Part shown: piece by piece, positions 11,597 to 22,655 of the stretch
How positions within the stretch are numbered: the first letter of the stretch is position 1
Layout: every line of letters begins with the position of its first letter
Assembly: GCA_038503035.1 (NCBI GenBank)
Contig: JAVSML010019219.1
Span: forward strand, 62,001 to 126,000
Reading direction: 5' to 3'
Length of the DNA stretch: 64,000 nt
Source of the DNA: Crocodylus rhombifer
Lineage: Eukaryota; Chordata; Crocodylia; Crocodylidae
Notes under the pieces: generated by a model
The model's input: only the letters and a program-made list of their open reading frames with translations
Told to the model about the DNA's origin: nothing
The model's database searches: none
Position numbers and translations under genes: made by a program

Positions 11597-12419
11597 AATG
11601 TTCTTGGCATTAGATAATATAGGTAACTACCAGGGCTCTGGACCTGTTCTGTGTGTTTCCATGCATGCACGGTGGGGCAGACAATACACTTCTGTTCTCA
11701 GATTCCTTCAGTCCCTGTGTTGTATTGGCTTTCCATCCTTTGAAGCCACAAGGAATGACAAGAGGATTTTAAAATGTGCAACAACTTTCCTATACCAGAA
11801 GAGTTTATCTTTCAACAGTTTCATTTAAAACATATTTGCTTAAGGAGTTTTATTGAATTAACAGGGGATAAAGTTACCCTGAACAAATTTATTCCAGGGA
11901 TGATTTAGCAGGTCAGATAATCACTATCTATTTCAGCAGTTTGTAATGCAAGATCTGTATTCATGTCCCAATGCATCCAGCTGACAGTCCCAAGGGCCAG
12001 TAAAGCAATAATGGGGCTGATCAGCATGAAATGAGATGGGACATAAGTAAAGAGAGGAAATAGAGAGATGGTTTGGGTTCCTACTGCATTATTAACAGTA
12101 AAATGATAACAGTGAGAGCAAAGAGAGAATGAAGGTAGCTACAGAATGAACATAAGTTATATGAGAAATGTTCCAGTTATTGACAGCAGCAGTGGAAAGT
12201 AGAGCTAAACATTGTGAGGGCAGCCCATCCTGGCTTCTCTGGAGCAAACAAGTTTTGTTATTGCTCTCAGCTGATGGTAGAGGAGGTACAAGATGATGCA
12301 GATGAAGAGCCAAATGGTCTCAGAAACAGGCCTGAAAGGGACCCCGCAGGTCAGAACCCAATCCGGTGCTTTTGCGATGTGTGCACTCTGTAACACAAAT
12401 CTGCTCACGTGAAAACCCA
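11597..12419. other. Unassigned intergenic sequence
   Basis: No gene or recognised element. A minus-strand frame at 12,205-12,400 has a hydrophobic run but no donor site, and is not called. Confidence 0.35.
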
Positions 12420-12541
12420 CAGAATCATAGGCAAATAGGGCACCAGGGGATTCAGGAGGTCCTCTAGAGCTAGTCCAACCCACTGCTCAAGGCAGAATCA
12501 ACCCTGTTTAAGCCACTTCAGACAGAGATCTTTCTAACCTT
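12420..12541 (-). repeat. CR1 LINE 3' fragment, antisense
   Basis: It opens with AGAATCATAGG and carries CTAGTCCAACCCACTGCTCA, the reverse complement of a CR1 3' end. It lies almost directly against a sense CR1 tail (12,565-12,659), giving two tails pointing outwards. Confidence 0.75.
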
Positions 12542-12564
12542 TGCTTATCTTGCTGGGGTCCTAT

Positions 12565-12659
12565 GATCCCTGCTGACTTCCTGCCCCTGGGGCAGGGGGC
12601 TGGACTCGATGATCCTCTGGGGTCCCTTCCAACCTGATTGTCTATGAAACCTATGAAAC
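12565..12659 (+). repeat. CR1 LINE 3'-tail fragment
   Basis: GGGGCTGGACTCGATGATCC-like sequence, then GGGGTCCCTTCCAACCTGA, ends in TCTATGAAACCTATGAAAC. The terminal repeat resembles the CR1 8-mer tail with extra A residues. Confidence 0.85.
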
Positions 12660-12675
12660 TCTGCACTTAAAACCT

Positions 12676-12730
12676 TCTAGTCAGAGGCATAACTAGGAAT
12701 TTTGATGCCCTGGGCAGAGGGAGGTTGGGG
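12676..12730 (+). repeat. Dispersed repeat with CATAACTAG core, copy A
   Basis: CAGAGGCATAACTAG followed at similar spacing by TGCCCTGGGCAG. The same two blocks occur at 43,097-43,150, and looser versions near 27,231, 27,510 and 34,579. I cannot name the family. Confidence 0.5.
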
Positions 12731-13640
12731 GACAGTGTGGAGTGCCAAAGACAGTGTGCGCGCCTGGGGTGACTGCTGGGTGCTTACCTCCTCCACAGGG
12801 CCTGTTGTAGCTGTGGCAGTGGAGAGAGCTCCCTGAACAGGCCACTGCTGCAACAGTGTGGGTGTCCTGGCAGTGCCGTTCTGCTGCCCCTCTAAATCAA
12901 TGCCTGGGAGCTGGTGCCCTTAGCTATGCCATGGCTTCCAGCGATGCAGACTCCACAATCTCTCCAGGTATCTCTTGTGGTGCTGAAGCACCCACATTGT
13001 TAGAAAGTTCATCCTGCTGAAGTCTCTGTTGTGGCAATTAAGGCAGCTACTTCTGATCCCATCCACCTTGCAGTTTATGTCCTGGGCCTGGCAACCTTGG
13101 CCTTGGTGCAGCACTGATGCCAGCTGGGACTGTGCCCTGAGCAGCCTTGTTGGAGGTAATGCACTCATAGACATCCTGGTTGTTCTGGGTCATCCTTAGT
13201 GAGTGCTGGGTATTCTTGTCACTCCCAGATAGCAAGGAGGTCCATTACCTCTGCCTGCTTCCAGTTGGTTGACTCACAGATGTGACAGAGGAACATGACA
13301 CTGATAGAGTACAAGCTGTTGTTGACATGCTCTAAAAGTGCATCAATACTGTGCTGTGAATGGAGAAGTTAAGTCCTTGGAGTATGGTTTAGCAACATGA
13401 AGGTATAGCATGTCTTTGCACCTGGCTGTCACATGCCAACCAAGTCTGGTGACCCTGGAGCTGTGGAGTTTGCCATGAGTCACAGAGAAAAGTCCTTGGT
13501 ATAATGTGTGTGTTGGGGGGTGGGGATGAGGAAAAGAGGACTGTAGGATGCAGAAGGATGAACCAACTCCCTAGTGTACTCTGCTGGAGGGTACAAACTT
13601 AACCTGCAGTGCCTCACAGTGAAGTGCTTCATGTAGGCCT
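12731..13640. other. Unassigned intergenic sequence
   Basis: Unique-looking sequence with no supported gene. Confidence 0.35.
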
Positions 13641-14131
13641 AAGTGGGTGTGTCTACACAAGACATTTTACTGCACAGTGGATTAATCTGCCGGTCAGCCC
13701 AGGCATCAGGGGGCGGGGGAACTACCCCTTTCCCTAGGCAGCTGCCTGCCTCAGCCCTGTGCCCCAGTTTGCTGATCAGGGTGCAAGGCTGGGAGGTAGG
13801 CAGCTGCCCATGGCAAGGGACTGTTTCCCAGCTTGCACCCCTAGGACTGGGAGGCAGCTGACCCGAGGCAGGACAACTTGCCCCCAGTCTTGACCCCAGT
13901 GCTCCCTGCCAGTCTGGGACTGGCACTTAGGGGATCCTGAATCTCCTCCTGGCTGTTGTAGGTGGGCAGAGCAGGGCAGGAGTAGCCCTGTCCTAAACTG
14001 CTCCCATTGGGAGCAAATGTCCTTCCAATGGGCACATCTGTAGATGTGCTTTCAGGGTAAGCTTACTGTGTTGTATTTTATTGTGTAGTAAGCTTAAAGC
14101 ACATGAATAGCACATGTAGACGTGCCCACTG
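13641..14131. repeat. Possible MITE with GTGGG...GTCTACA ends
   Basis: The left end reads GTGGGTGTGTCTACA and the right end TGTAGACGTGCCCAC, an imperfect 15-base inverted pair with three mismatches. The right end, read in reverse, resembles the left end of the palindromic element at 21,867. Internal inverted repeats include the TAAGCTTACT arms at about 14,059-14,096. No clear target duplication is seen, so the boundaries are tentative. Confidence 0.35.
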
Positions 14132-16552
14132 TAGCATTGGTTAGTACACGTATTGATTAGCACACATACTAGTCAGGCTTTGCTAAAGTGTTGAACAGTG
14201 CAGGCCTCACTAGACTCCTGACCGATACATAAATGGACTCAAGATGTGCAGTACCGTTAGGTAAGGGAGTGATGTACATCAAGCACCAAACATGATACTT
14301 GTATGATAAAAAAAACAAAAACAGGAATACAGATCAAACCGCAGGATCATGACAGTTATGGGGCAGCACGCGATACCAGGGGAATGTAATACACAGCTGG
14401 CTTAAGCAAACACCACCAGCATTGAAGCCATATTTATACAACACCTATAATGTCTGCTGGGTGTTGGTCCAGAAGGCTTAGAGAGTTGCAGGGAGCTGGT
14501 GGACCATTGCAGTCGACTCTGGGAGTGACACCTGGCCAATCTTGGACCAGAGGGGGTGTGTCTGGAGGCGGCGCTGATCAGACCCAGAGCAACTTGTGCC
14601 TCATCGTTATGCATGGCACAGAGTGTTATTACAAAGCCAGAGAGTAGGACATGAGGGTGGGTGTGGCCAGAGACTACGTGACATGGGCACGGATTTTTTT
14701 TTTTTTTACTTGTTTATTATGCATCCGTTGCCAAGCTTCTGGGTTCATCGAGCCATCTTTGGGGGCCACTGCCCACCCTACCCAGACTCCTCAGTGCCAG
14801 TGTCCATCCGGTTCTGGACACGGCTTATTAAAACAGGCCTGCAACAGGGTTTCTTACAGAAAGAAGACAATAGCAGGAGGGAAAGGGACTCTGTGATAAG
14901 GCAAAGAAAACCGTTAAGTTCACTTTATTGGACACTTCACCCCTAGAACCAGAGAGGATCACAGTGCCTGGGGGCAGCGGTGTCAGGAGAGCCATGGCAA
15001 TAACAGCAGTGGGGACTGATTAACTTGGCTCTATGGCCAGCAATGACAATACGCATTTAAATGAGAATACTTTGGACCAGCGGTACTTTGGGAAGGGATT
15101 TGTGTTCCCTGAATCTCTTAGACAAAGCTGTGGGTGGAGATTCAGCACTCCCAGGCCCCACTTTACCCTCCCATCCCATGGCCTTAGACTATGAGTTAGT
15201 GAGTGTGGCAGGAGCAGTTCTCATCTGTGCTCTGGCATTGACATCTAATGTGGGCTTGGGCAAGGCACTTTCCTTCTCCGTGTTTCAGTTCCCCCCTCTA
15301 TAAAAATAGAGGCAATGCTGCTGCCCTGCCTCCTTGGGTTAGGAGTTAGCCTTCCTTTGCTTGAGGGGTTTGAGATCCCAAAGGAAGTTGCTTGTGAGGT
15401 GTTAAATGCTGATTCAAGCAGTGGCACAATTTTGCCTAACTTGCACTGAGCTGTCTGGAGACCCACACTTATGAAGAGATCAGTCTGCCAATTCACTTCT
15501 GTGCCAAAGAGACTCCTATACAGATATGCATACAGAAGAAGTAGGAATGCTTCGTCCTGTGGATCTGATAGTCAGTCATTCCCTGGAGCTGCTCCGCAGC
15601 TGCGTTTCACCTTTATTTTCTCCCTGATTATCAGAATTCAAAGCCTGATCACCTACAACAGTGCAGGGCTCGCTAGAAAGAACGTACTGATGGAAATATT
15701 GCCAGGCCCCCAAGAATAAATATTTTTCCATAATCAAGGCTGTGTTTGCTGGGTCCTGGAGCATGATGTGGAATTCTTATGAGATGGAGCTGTCTTTTCA
15801 CCAAGTGAACCGAAAGTTAATAAAAGCTCTTGTAATCACCCGGGCATAGATCATTGTGTGAAAGGCAGAGAGCACGGAGGGAAATTGCTGCACAGGAGTC
15901 TGTTCTGCTAAAGTAACCGAGTCCAATGTCATTTTGCTGGCAGAAAAATTTCAGTCAGCTAGAGAGCTGGGCAGACGGATGCCTGGCATGAGAATGAAGC
16001 CTGGCTCCTTGCTCAGAGCAACGTTGAAGGCGATTTACAGGGCTGGGTAATGCAGCGGAGCTGTTGAACGGGAATCCAGGATAGCAGGGGAGGTGGGGCA
16101 ACCTTAAAGCAGATTGAAAACCCCTCAAATCTGCAAGACCCATGGAGTCATGGAGGACAGGAGCTGCTTGAGCTGATTCACAATGTTAGTCCATGCCAAG
16201 GACAGGTGTACATCCCAGTAGCAGCTCCCCTGAGGCCTTGCTATTTCCAAACTCTAATAAGGGGAATCAGCCTCACAGCAATGTGCTGGGATAGTAATGG
16301 GCTGGTTTATGTGCACAGATCACCACTGGCCCCTGTAGGTGGAATTAGCTGTGTGCCATAGACCCTGAACTGCTAACAGAGATTCTGCTGTGACTCGGCT
16401 GGAAAGTGGCTGAGCTTTGGGGCAGGAGGGCCCATGATCTGTCACTGCTTGTACTGAGAAGTCCCAAAGTGTCACTGTGCAATGTGTAGCCACAACCATA
16501 ACGTCCTTAGAGCAGCATGGATACACTGCAGAGTCCTGCCCCTCTTCTGTGG
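14132..16552. other. Unassigned intergenic sequence
   Basis: No gene supported. A T-run lies at about 14,694-14,708. A minus-sense MIR-like piece (GGGCAAGGCACTTTCC then TTTCAGTTCC) lies near 15,257-15,310. Confidence 0.35.
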
Positions 16553-16642
16553 CGAGGGAAATTGAGGCACAAAAAGGCAAAGTGTCTCACTGAAGGTCAT
16601 ACTGTGCGTCACTGGTGGGCCTGGGAGTTGCATCCCTGTCTT
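16553..16642 (+). repeat. MIR-like SINE, 3' half
   Basis: GAGGGAAATTGAGGCACA, then AAAGTGTCTCACTGAAGGTCA and a CACTGGTGGGCCTGGGAGT block follow the MIR-type order. Divergence is high. Confidence 0.55.
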
Positions 16643-19461
16643 GCTTCTCGTGCTGCTCCCCTTGCAAACCATTGGTAATACATAGTGGGGTGAGAGTTAG
16701 GATCATGTAAGGCATGAATGAAGAAGGCAGTAGTGCTGACATCCAGGGCCGGTGGTCCAGGGCAGGACTTCTTGCCCATCAAAGGGCTCATATTGGGTGT
16801 CCTTAGACAGGTCTGTGAGCTTTATGGGGAAGATTCTCCACTGCAAGGCTATCCCAGCTGTGCTCCTGTAGGTTTTAAAGAGGCACCAGGCTGTAGTGAG
16901 ATTGTTAGGACTCTCTCTCACCTCTTTGTAAACTTTCTTTGGGCTTATAACCTCCAGGTTAAGCAGCATTGTTAACCCAACAGTCGGTCCACTGGTTATT
17001 TATCAACTGGATGCATGCATCTTGCTTTAAGCCGACTCCTCTGTCACCTCAAGGAGTGCTCTTTTTGCACATCCATGGATCTCTCTCTTGTCTGAAGGCT
17101 GGAATGCCACTTGTTTCCTGCACTCTGTTAACATCCCAGGCAATGATAGCATAAATAAGGCAGCAGATGCTTGGGCAACATGCTAATTTCAAGCTCCGTT
17201 AGAAACACTAGACTGGGAGAAAAATCAGTATTTGCCCAATGAAAAGCAACAACATCGATGGGAAATATGTACCATTTCTGTGTTCTGAGGGAGAGACAGT
17301 TCTGACTTGCACCAAACAAGGTGCAGCCAGTGGGATAAATACTCCCTTGTTACCATCCATGACAATGTCTGGACAGGAAGTGAACAATGGGACCCTTTCT
17401 AGCTGCCACAGTGGGGTTTTTGTTCATAATGTTATTTCTGATGGTGCCTGGAGGCCTCAGTCAGGATCCACTGCCCATTATTCTAGCTGCTGTAATACAC
17501 AGAGCAAAAAGAAGCCCTCTGCCAAAAAAAGCTAACTAGGTAAGGCCTCATCTACACAGAACACCACGTAGGACTTCTGGTTATGCTAAGCCCTGGTTAA
17601 GCTAAGCTATAGTTGAATAACTGCTTGGGGAAAACAGGCCTCATGGCCTGAATAACCTAATAAGAAATGTTAAAAAATAAAAACACACCAATGAGTGAAG
17701 AAGTTGATTCAAAGAAGAGAATAGGAAAATCAGTAGCTGAATAACTTATAAAGTGATGTAAAAGTACGACTCCAGTAACGAGGCAGGGATTAAAAGAGCT
17801 GAAGATGCGGGTGTGAGAACCTGGCAAAAGAGATAAGTAGAAAGGGATATATCCACCAGAAGCTAGATAAAAATTGACAGACTAGGGCATTTTGGGTATA
17901 AATCCAGGTGTTGTGAGTTTTGTTTTTTGTAGGGACCTTGGGGAGCATAATTGATGCATTGCATTCCTACCTATTGTGGGCAAGCTTCACCAAGTTGAGC
18001 TGATGGCTAATCAGTCCAGGTGGCGTGCTGTCCAAGTGACAATAGATCTCTATGGACTTGCCACCAAATGCGACTTCAAGTCATGCTGCGTTGCCTTTGG
18101 AATGTGGAAGGCTGTTTGCTAGCATCGTTTGCTAGCATCAGCCTTTCGGCACACGCAGACCCTGGCAGCCTGCACACCAAAAGCAACAGCAGGAAGCCAC
18201 CACCCGAGACCACTCCCCACACCTCAGAACAACAAACTGGTGGTAAGTTAATTCAAATTGGTTTTTAAATCAATTTGTAAACCATTCAGTCCCTCACGTG
18301 AAGCTTGATTATGATCAAAGAGGAGCTTAGTTCTGTTTAGCTTGACTCAGTTCATAGCGGATTTAAAGAGACCCTAAATAAGCCGTCCTGATACGGAAAT
18401 CAGAATATTCACACAGGGGGGTTTGCACCTTTTAATGTTGGGTTTAAATTCATGGCATGAGTCAAGTGATACAGCTATTCCATGTAGACAAAGCTGAAAT
18501 ATAAGAGGAGAGAGATGCTGGGATGGAACAGGTGGATGGGAGGAGCATGTGAAGCTGGGAGATGGATCCAGCAAGTGTGACATTCAGGCCTTAGGCACAC
18601 AACTTGTTAGTATTGGTGCAATCGGCCTTTTCATCAGAGCGAGAAAGGATTGGGCTCACGGGGCAGAATTCTGCATCACCCCGTCTACAGCCAAAGTGCA
18701 GCTGGCAACTGAGTTATCTGACTAAAGTACCGGAACAATTTTATTAACCTTTGCAGATGCGTAAGTGCCCACTTTAGAGAAAGAGGGTCACCCTCCAGAG
18801 GTGTATAGATGTCCATGTATTCCCACCATGAGTGCACTAACCCACGTAGGAGTAACAGAATCGTTCCTCCTTTTCAGTTGGGTAGCTCAGAGGTGGTTGC
18901 AAGCTATACTTTGGTCCTCCACTAGATGCAATAGACTCCTACCCCAGAGGAACAGTCTGCACTGACATATCTTACTTGCATCCTGTGTGGTTGTACTGTG
19001 GGAGAAACTGGGAGTAAAACTACACCAGGATAAATTTACATGGGGTTAGGTGTCATGTGTTCACAGCTTGACCCAGGATAACTGTTTGGCAAGACAAACA
19101 GGCTATTGGTTGCTCCCTCAATTCCTGGGAAAGCACAGTAATAACAGCCTATTACATGTAGCTCTTCCAGGGTAAGTTGCTTTCCCTATGTGTTCTGGGT
19201 CCTGGTATCATTTACTTTGATGTGCCATGCCAGTACAAACGACAGGGGGAGTTGGCCACCCAGATAAATCCGTCTTGCACTCAGGTCCTCTGTGATTGCA
19301 GAATCCTTCTACATACAGAATCCCTCTTCCTGTCAAGGATGACAGGAGAGATCCTTTCTATTTCCCCCTTGGCTCCAAAATAGGCGTAGAACTTCCTAAT
19401 TTTGGTGGGGGGTAGATTCGCTAAGGACTGGCTGATGGGAGCACTGGGCCTGCGGCACTCA
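16643..19461. other. Unassigned intergenic sequence
   Basis: No gene supported. Two short motifs, AAGGCCTCATCTACACAG at about 17,541 and CATGTAGACAAAGCTG at about 18,481, are inverted relative to each other and may bound an old element of the GTCTACA type. A short tandem TTTGCTAGCATC duplication lies at about 18,115-18,140. Confidence 0.35.
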
Positions 19462-19493
19462 CAGGCCCAGGCCCAGGCCCAGGCCCAGGCCCA
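19462..19493. repeat. Hexamer microsatellite (CAGGCC)n
   Basis: Five uninterrupted copies of CAGGCC plus a partial sixth. It is GC-rich against ordinary flanks, with a related GGGCCTG block just upstream. Confidence 0.9.
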
Positions 19494-19702
19494 AATGTTT
19501 ATGAAGCATCTAATTCCTGCGATACAACGACAGCTCCATATTTGTTCACACACACTGGGGGAACAAGCTAGCCCTTTGCAGATCCAGGTGAGCAATTCAA
19601 TTTAAGATGGTCCTGTCCTACATTGGGCTTCAAGAGGGACATGACAGAAAACCTGAGCTGGATCTATGGCAAGAGTGAACTGGGTTATGTCTGAGTGTAG
19701 GC

Positions 19703-19887
19703 CAGGGGTGGGCAAAATGTGTCCTGCGGGCTGGATGCGGCCCGCCAAGCCATTCTATCTGGCCTGCGGGGCCCCTAAAAATTTAGAAAATTAATATTAG
19801 TCTGTCCTGGGCTGCCTGTCATGCAGCCTTGATGGCTTGCCAAAACTCAGTAAGTGGCCCTCCATCCAAAATAATTGCCCACCCCTG
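19703..19887 (+). mobile_element. hAT-type MITE, copy 1
   Basis: A 185-bp non-autonomous DNA transposon. Its ends are CAGGGGTGGGCAAA and TTGCCCACCCCTG, a matching inverted pair, flanked by a perfect 8-bp target duplication GTGTAGGC (19,695-19,702 and 19,888-19,895). The end sequence and the 8-bp duplication are diagnostic of hAT transposition. It has no coding capacity. Copies 2 and 3 lie at 21,944 and 62,710. Confidence 0.93.
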
Positions 19888-20564
19888 GTGTAGGCCAAGG
19901 GGGAGAAGTGCACAGATTCTCCCCAAGCACTGTTCTTATTTTAGAGGCTAAATCCTGATTTCTTTGGGGGCAAGGAAAGGGAATATAGATTTCCACTCTG
20001 TTCCTGAGTCCATGGCTGGCTATTTTTCCCTGGGCCTGGACAGAAGGTAGTTACACTGCTGCCGTCAGCACTATCCTGTGGAATAAGCAGTGAGTAGCCA
20101 ACATAAACCCCTCACTGGGGTAACTTCACTTGATCTGATGGGGAATGACACCCAAAAGAATTGGGGAGTATATTGCTACTGATGCAAAATTTGCCCACAT
20201 AGTGTTGAGACCCTGTAATAACTGCAGGCTCTATGAGTTTTCCTGGGAGAGCTGTCTGTTCGTGACCCTGATATACTTTATATTGGTGTACAAAACAAGT
20301 GTAAACGGCACTGTGATAGTTCACACGCAGCCTCTGGCAGCCGAACACTTGATGTGTGGGATGTCATCACATCTTGGCAAACTAAGCAGAGTGAAGATGG
20401 GTCACTACTCGGACCGGAGAATTCTTAGTATTGACCATTCAGTTACTGTTTCCTTCCCCTCGGACCCGGTGGCATCATGATGCTTAGCCCAGGTGTGCTG
20501 AAGGTGCCTTCTTTTGGAGTGTTATCAGAACAGATGCGCTTAGAGGCCTCCCCTGAGATCAGGC

Positions 20565-21320
20565 CTCCATTGTGCTATGTACTGTCTGAACATACAAGCA
20601 CACGTGGGAAACAAGGGCCCTGACTGTGCAGTCACTAAAGATCTCATGGTGATAAGGGCTGGTATGTTAATCCCAGTGTAATGGCCACATTACAGCTCAA
20701 TTAGTTATATTCTCGCTTTCTAAAAGTCAGTTGTATTCATTCAGGCCAAGTGGGTCACAGATGTTACTCTTTACTTTTGAACAGTTGCTGTGTTGTTTCC
20801 CGGAGATGGCTGCATTTATTTTCAATCCTGGGTGAAATGCCATTGGGATATTTTATGAATCTTAACAGAGGCTCCTGAGGGGTCAGAGGTACAGTAGAAA
20901 TCCAGGTGTGGATTAGAGAGAGATTATTTGGGGAGCCCAGCATCAGGGGTGTTGTGAGAGGAGTGGCTAGCTAACAAAGCTGTAATATCCATATTCTTGT
21001 TATTACTATTATTTTCATTACAGTGGCATCTATAAGGTCTGTGCTGTGCCAGGGACCACATACACACAAACTGTTGCTGAATTGGGGTTTGCCACTTAGG
21101 CAGACCGTGGGGAGAAAGGAAGTATCGTTGTCCTCGAGAAGTCACAGATGTAGCAGGCAGCTGGGGGTGAGCACATTATGGGACTCCAGCCATTAGAGAA
21201 ATGGGAAACTGAGGGACAGAAATATTAAGTGACTCACCAAGGTTTCCTAAGAAGTTTGTAGCACAGCCAGGAACTCATTCTCAGATCTCCTGTGTCCCAG
21301 TACCATGCATTAGCCATATC
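20565..21320 (+). repeat. MIR-like SINE pieces
   Basis: Two pieces of the same amniote repeat type. At 20,565-20,640 ATTGTGCTATGTACTGTC and an AAGGGCCCTGACTG block match the middle of the consensus. At about 20,995-21,320 the 5' part (TTACAGTGGCATCTA), middle, and 3' part (GGGAAACTGAGGGACAG, AAGTGACTCACCAAGG) appear in order. Between them (20,641-20,994) nothing is recognised. Confidence 0.5.
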
Positions 21321-21866
21321 AACATCAGGACACCACTGGCCCTCTTTAGAAAAAGGGATCTTAAGAAGCAGTGACATAAAGCATGCCAGGATCTTACCCT
21401 TGTCTACATAACTTCCTCAGAAAGCCTTCCAGTTCTGGCTGGCAGGAAGGGCATGCCAGGTGATATCTCTGCTTGTACATTGCCATTTACAGATTAGGGG
21501 GAAAGGGGCGTTGAGCTGATTAAGGAGAGAGAATTAATTTTACTGTGAGAAATTTCTCTGTGAGAAAATGGGGCAATCTATATGGTAATTCAATCTCCCT
21601 TTGCACCAGCAGCTGTTGCAGAGTCCCTAGCAGTCAGGTGAGTTCAGGATCCTGCATGGGGTGCCAGAGCAAAGCACCACAGATCCTGCTGATGCCTTGC
21701 TTTGGCAGGCCTCTCCAGCATGGACAGAACATGATTTGTATTGAAAGGAGGGAAGACCTTGGTGAAGGAGGGGCTGGAGGTCAGGGATGCTGCTGGAACT
21801 GTTTAAAACCTAGAACAGGCACATGGGGAAGACTGAGATGCAGGAAAGGGAAATGTCTTCCCCACT

Positions 21867-22283
21867 GGGCATGTCTACATGTGCATTTATGTGCTGTAGT
21901 TACTACACATTCAGTTTAGTACCTGTTATAACAGGTACTAACTCAGGGGTGGGCAAAATGCAGCTTGTGGGCCAGATGCGGCCCGCCAGGTCATTTTATC
22001 CGGCCCATGGGACCCCTAAAAAATTTAGAAAATAAATGTTTATCTTCCCCTGGCTGCCTATCATGTAGCCCTCAATGGCTTGCCAAAACTCATTAAGTGG
22101 CCCTCCACCCAAAATAATTGCCCACCCCTGTACTAACTGAATGCACAGTAACTGGCACTACTGCACAGTAGTGCTGGCGCATGCCTTTTTCATGATGCTA
22201 ATGTGTAGTAGACTAATTCGAATGTGCAAGACTGCAATAGCAAGGCTTTTGCCGTGACGTGCTAGGCTCATGTAGACACTCCC
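21867..22283. mobile_element. Palindromic MITE, host of a nested hAT element
   Basis: The outer ends GGGCATGTCTACATG and CATGTAGACACTCCC are inverted. A 26-bp perfect palindrome lies at 21,916-21,941. With the inserted hAT copy and one duplicate target removed, the arms on either side of the palindrome centre stay complementary for over 30 bases with few mismatches (TGTAGTTAC...CATTCAG against CTGAATGC...GTAACTGGC). This is a fold-back DNA element without coding capacity. The superfamily and target duplication are not determined. Confidence 0.6.
21944..22130 (+). mobile_element. hAT-type MITE, copy 2 (nested)
   Basis: 187 bp, with ends CAGGGGTGGGCAAA and TTGCCCACCCCTG and a perfect 8-bp target duplication TACTAACT (21,936-21,943 and 22,131-22,138). 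It shares most of its internal sequence with copy 1, including ATGCGGCCCGCCA and GCTTGCCAAAACTCA. It inserted into one arm of the older palindromic element. Confidence 0.95.
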
Positions 22284-22533
22284 ACAGCTACCCAGTAGGC
22301 CAGTAGCACAGACTGAATATGAAACTCAAGCCCTCCAGTTCCAGGATCAGTCTAGTTCTAGTCCTAGTCCATGGACTTGTGACCCAACGGCTGCTGATGA
22401 ATGGTGGTAGATGCATAATAAGGGCACAAGAACATCAATCTTGGAGCAGATTCTTGCTGTAGTTAGACATCCTTCTTATTGCAAGCACTGCATAATCTTC
22501 TCATTGTCACAGCATCCCAGGGCATAGCTACTA

Positions 22534-22655
22534 CCATTTTATACAATGGGTGCTCAGACCCACAGGGACAAAGCAAGTTGTCTGAGGAAGTCTCTGGTAG
22601 AGCAGAGAATTGACTACAGGTTTTCAAGTCCCAGGGAAGAACCCTAACTACCAGA
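22534..22655 (+). repeat. MIR-like SINE, 3' half
   Basis: CATTTTATACAATGGGTGC, then ACAAAGCAAGTTGTCTGAGG and AGCAGAGAATTGA, follow the MIR-type order and close with TCAAGTCCCAGG and CCTAACTACCAGA. Confidence 0.6.

Noticed and set aside
12205..12400. Hydrophobic minus-strand frame as an upstream exon of the 9.6-kb gene
   Set aside because: A possible acceptor exists, but there is no donor at a sensible place, and its left neighbour is CR1 sequence.
13641..14131. Firm assignment to the same family as the palindromic element at 21,867
   Set aside because: Only the terminal 15 bases correspond. The interior does not align by eye, so it is kept as a tentative repeat.
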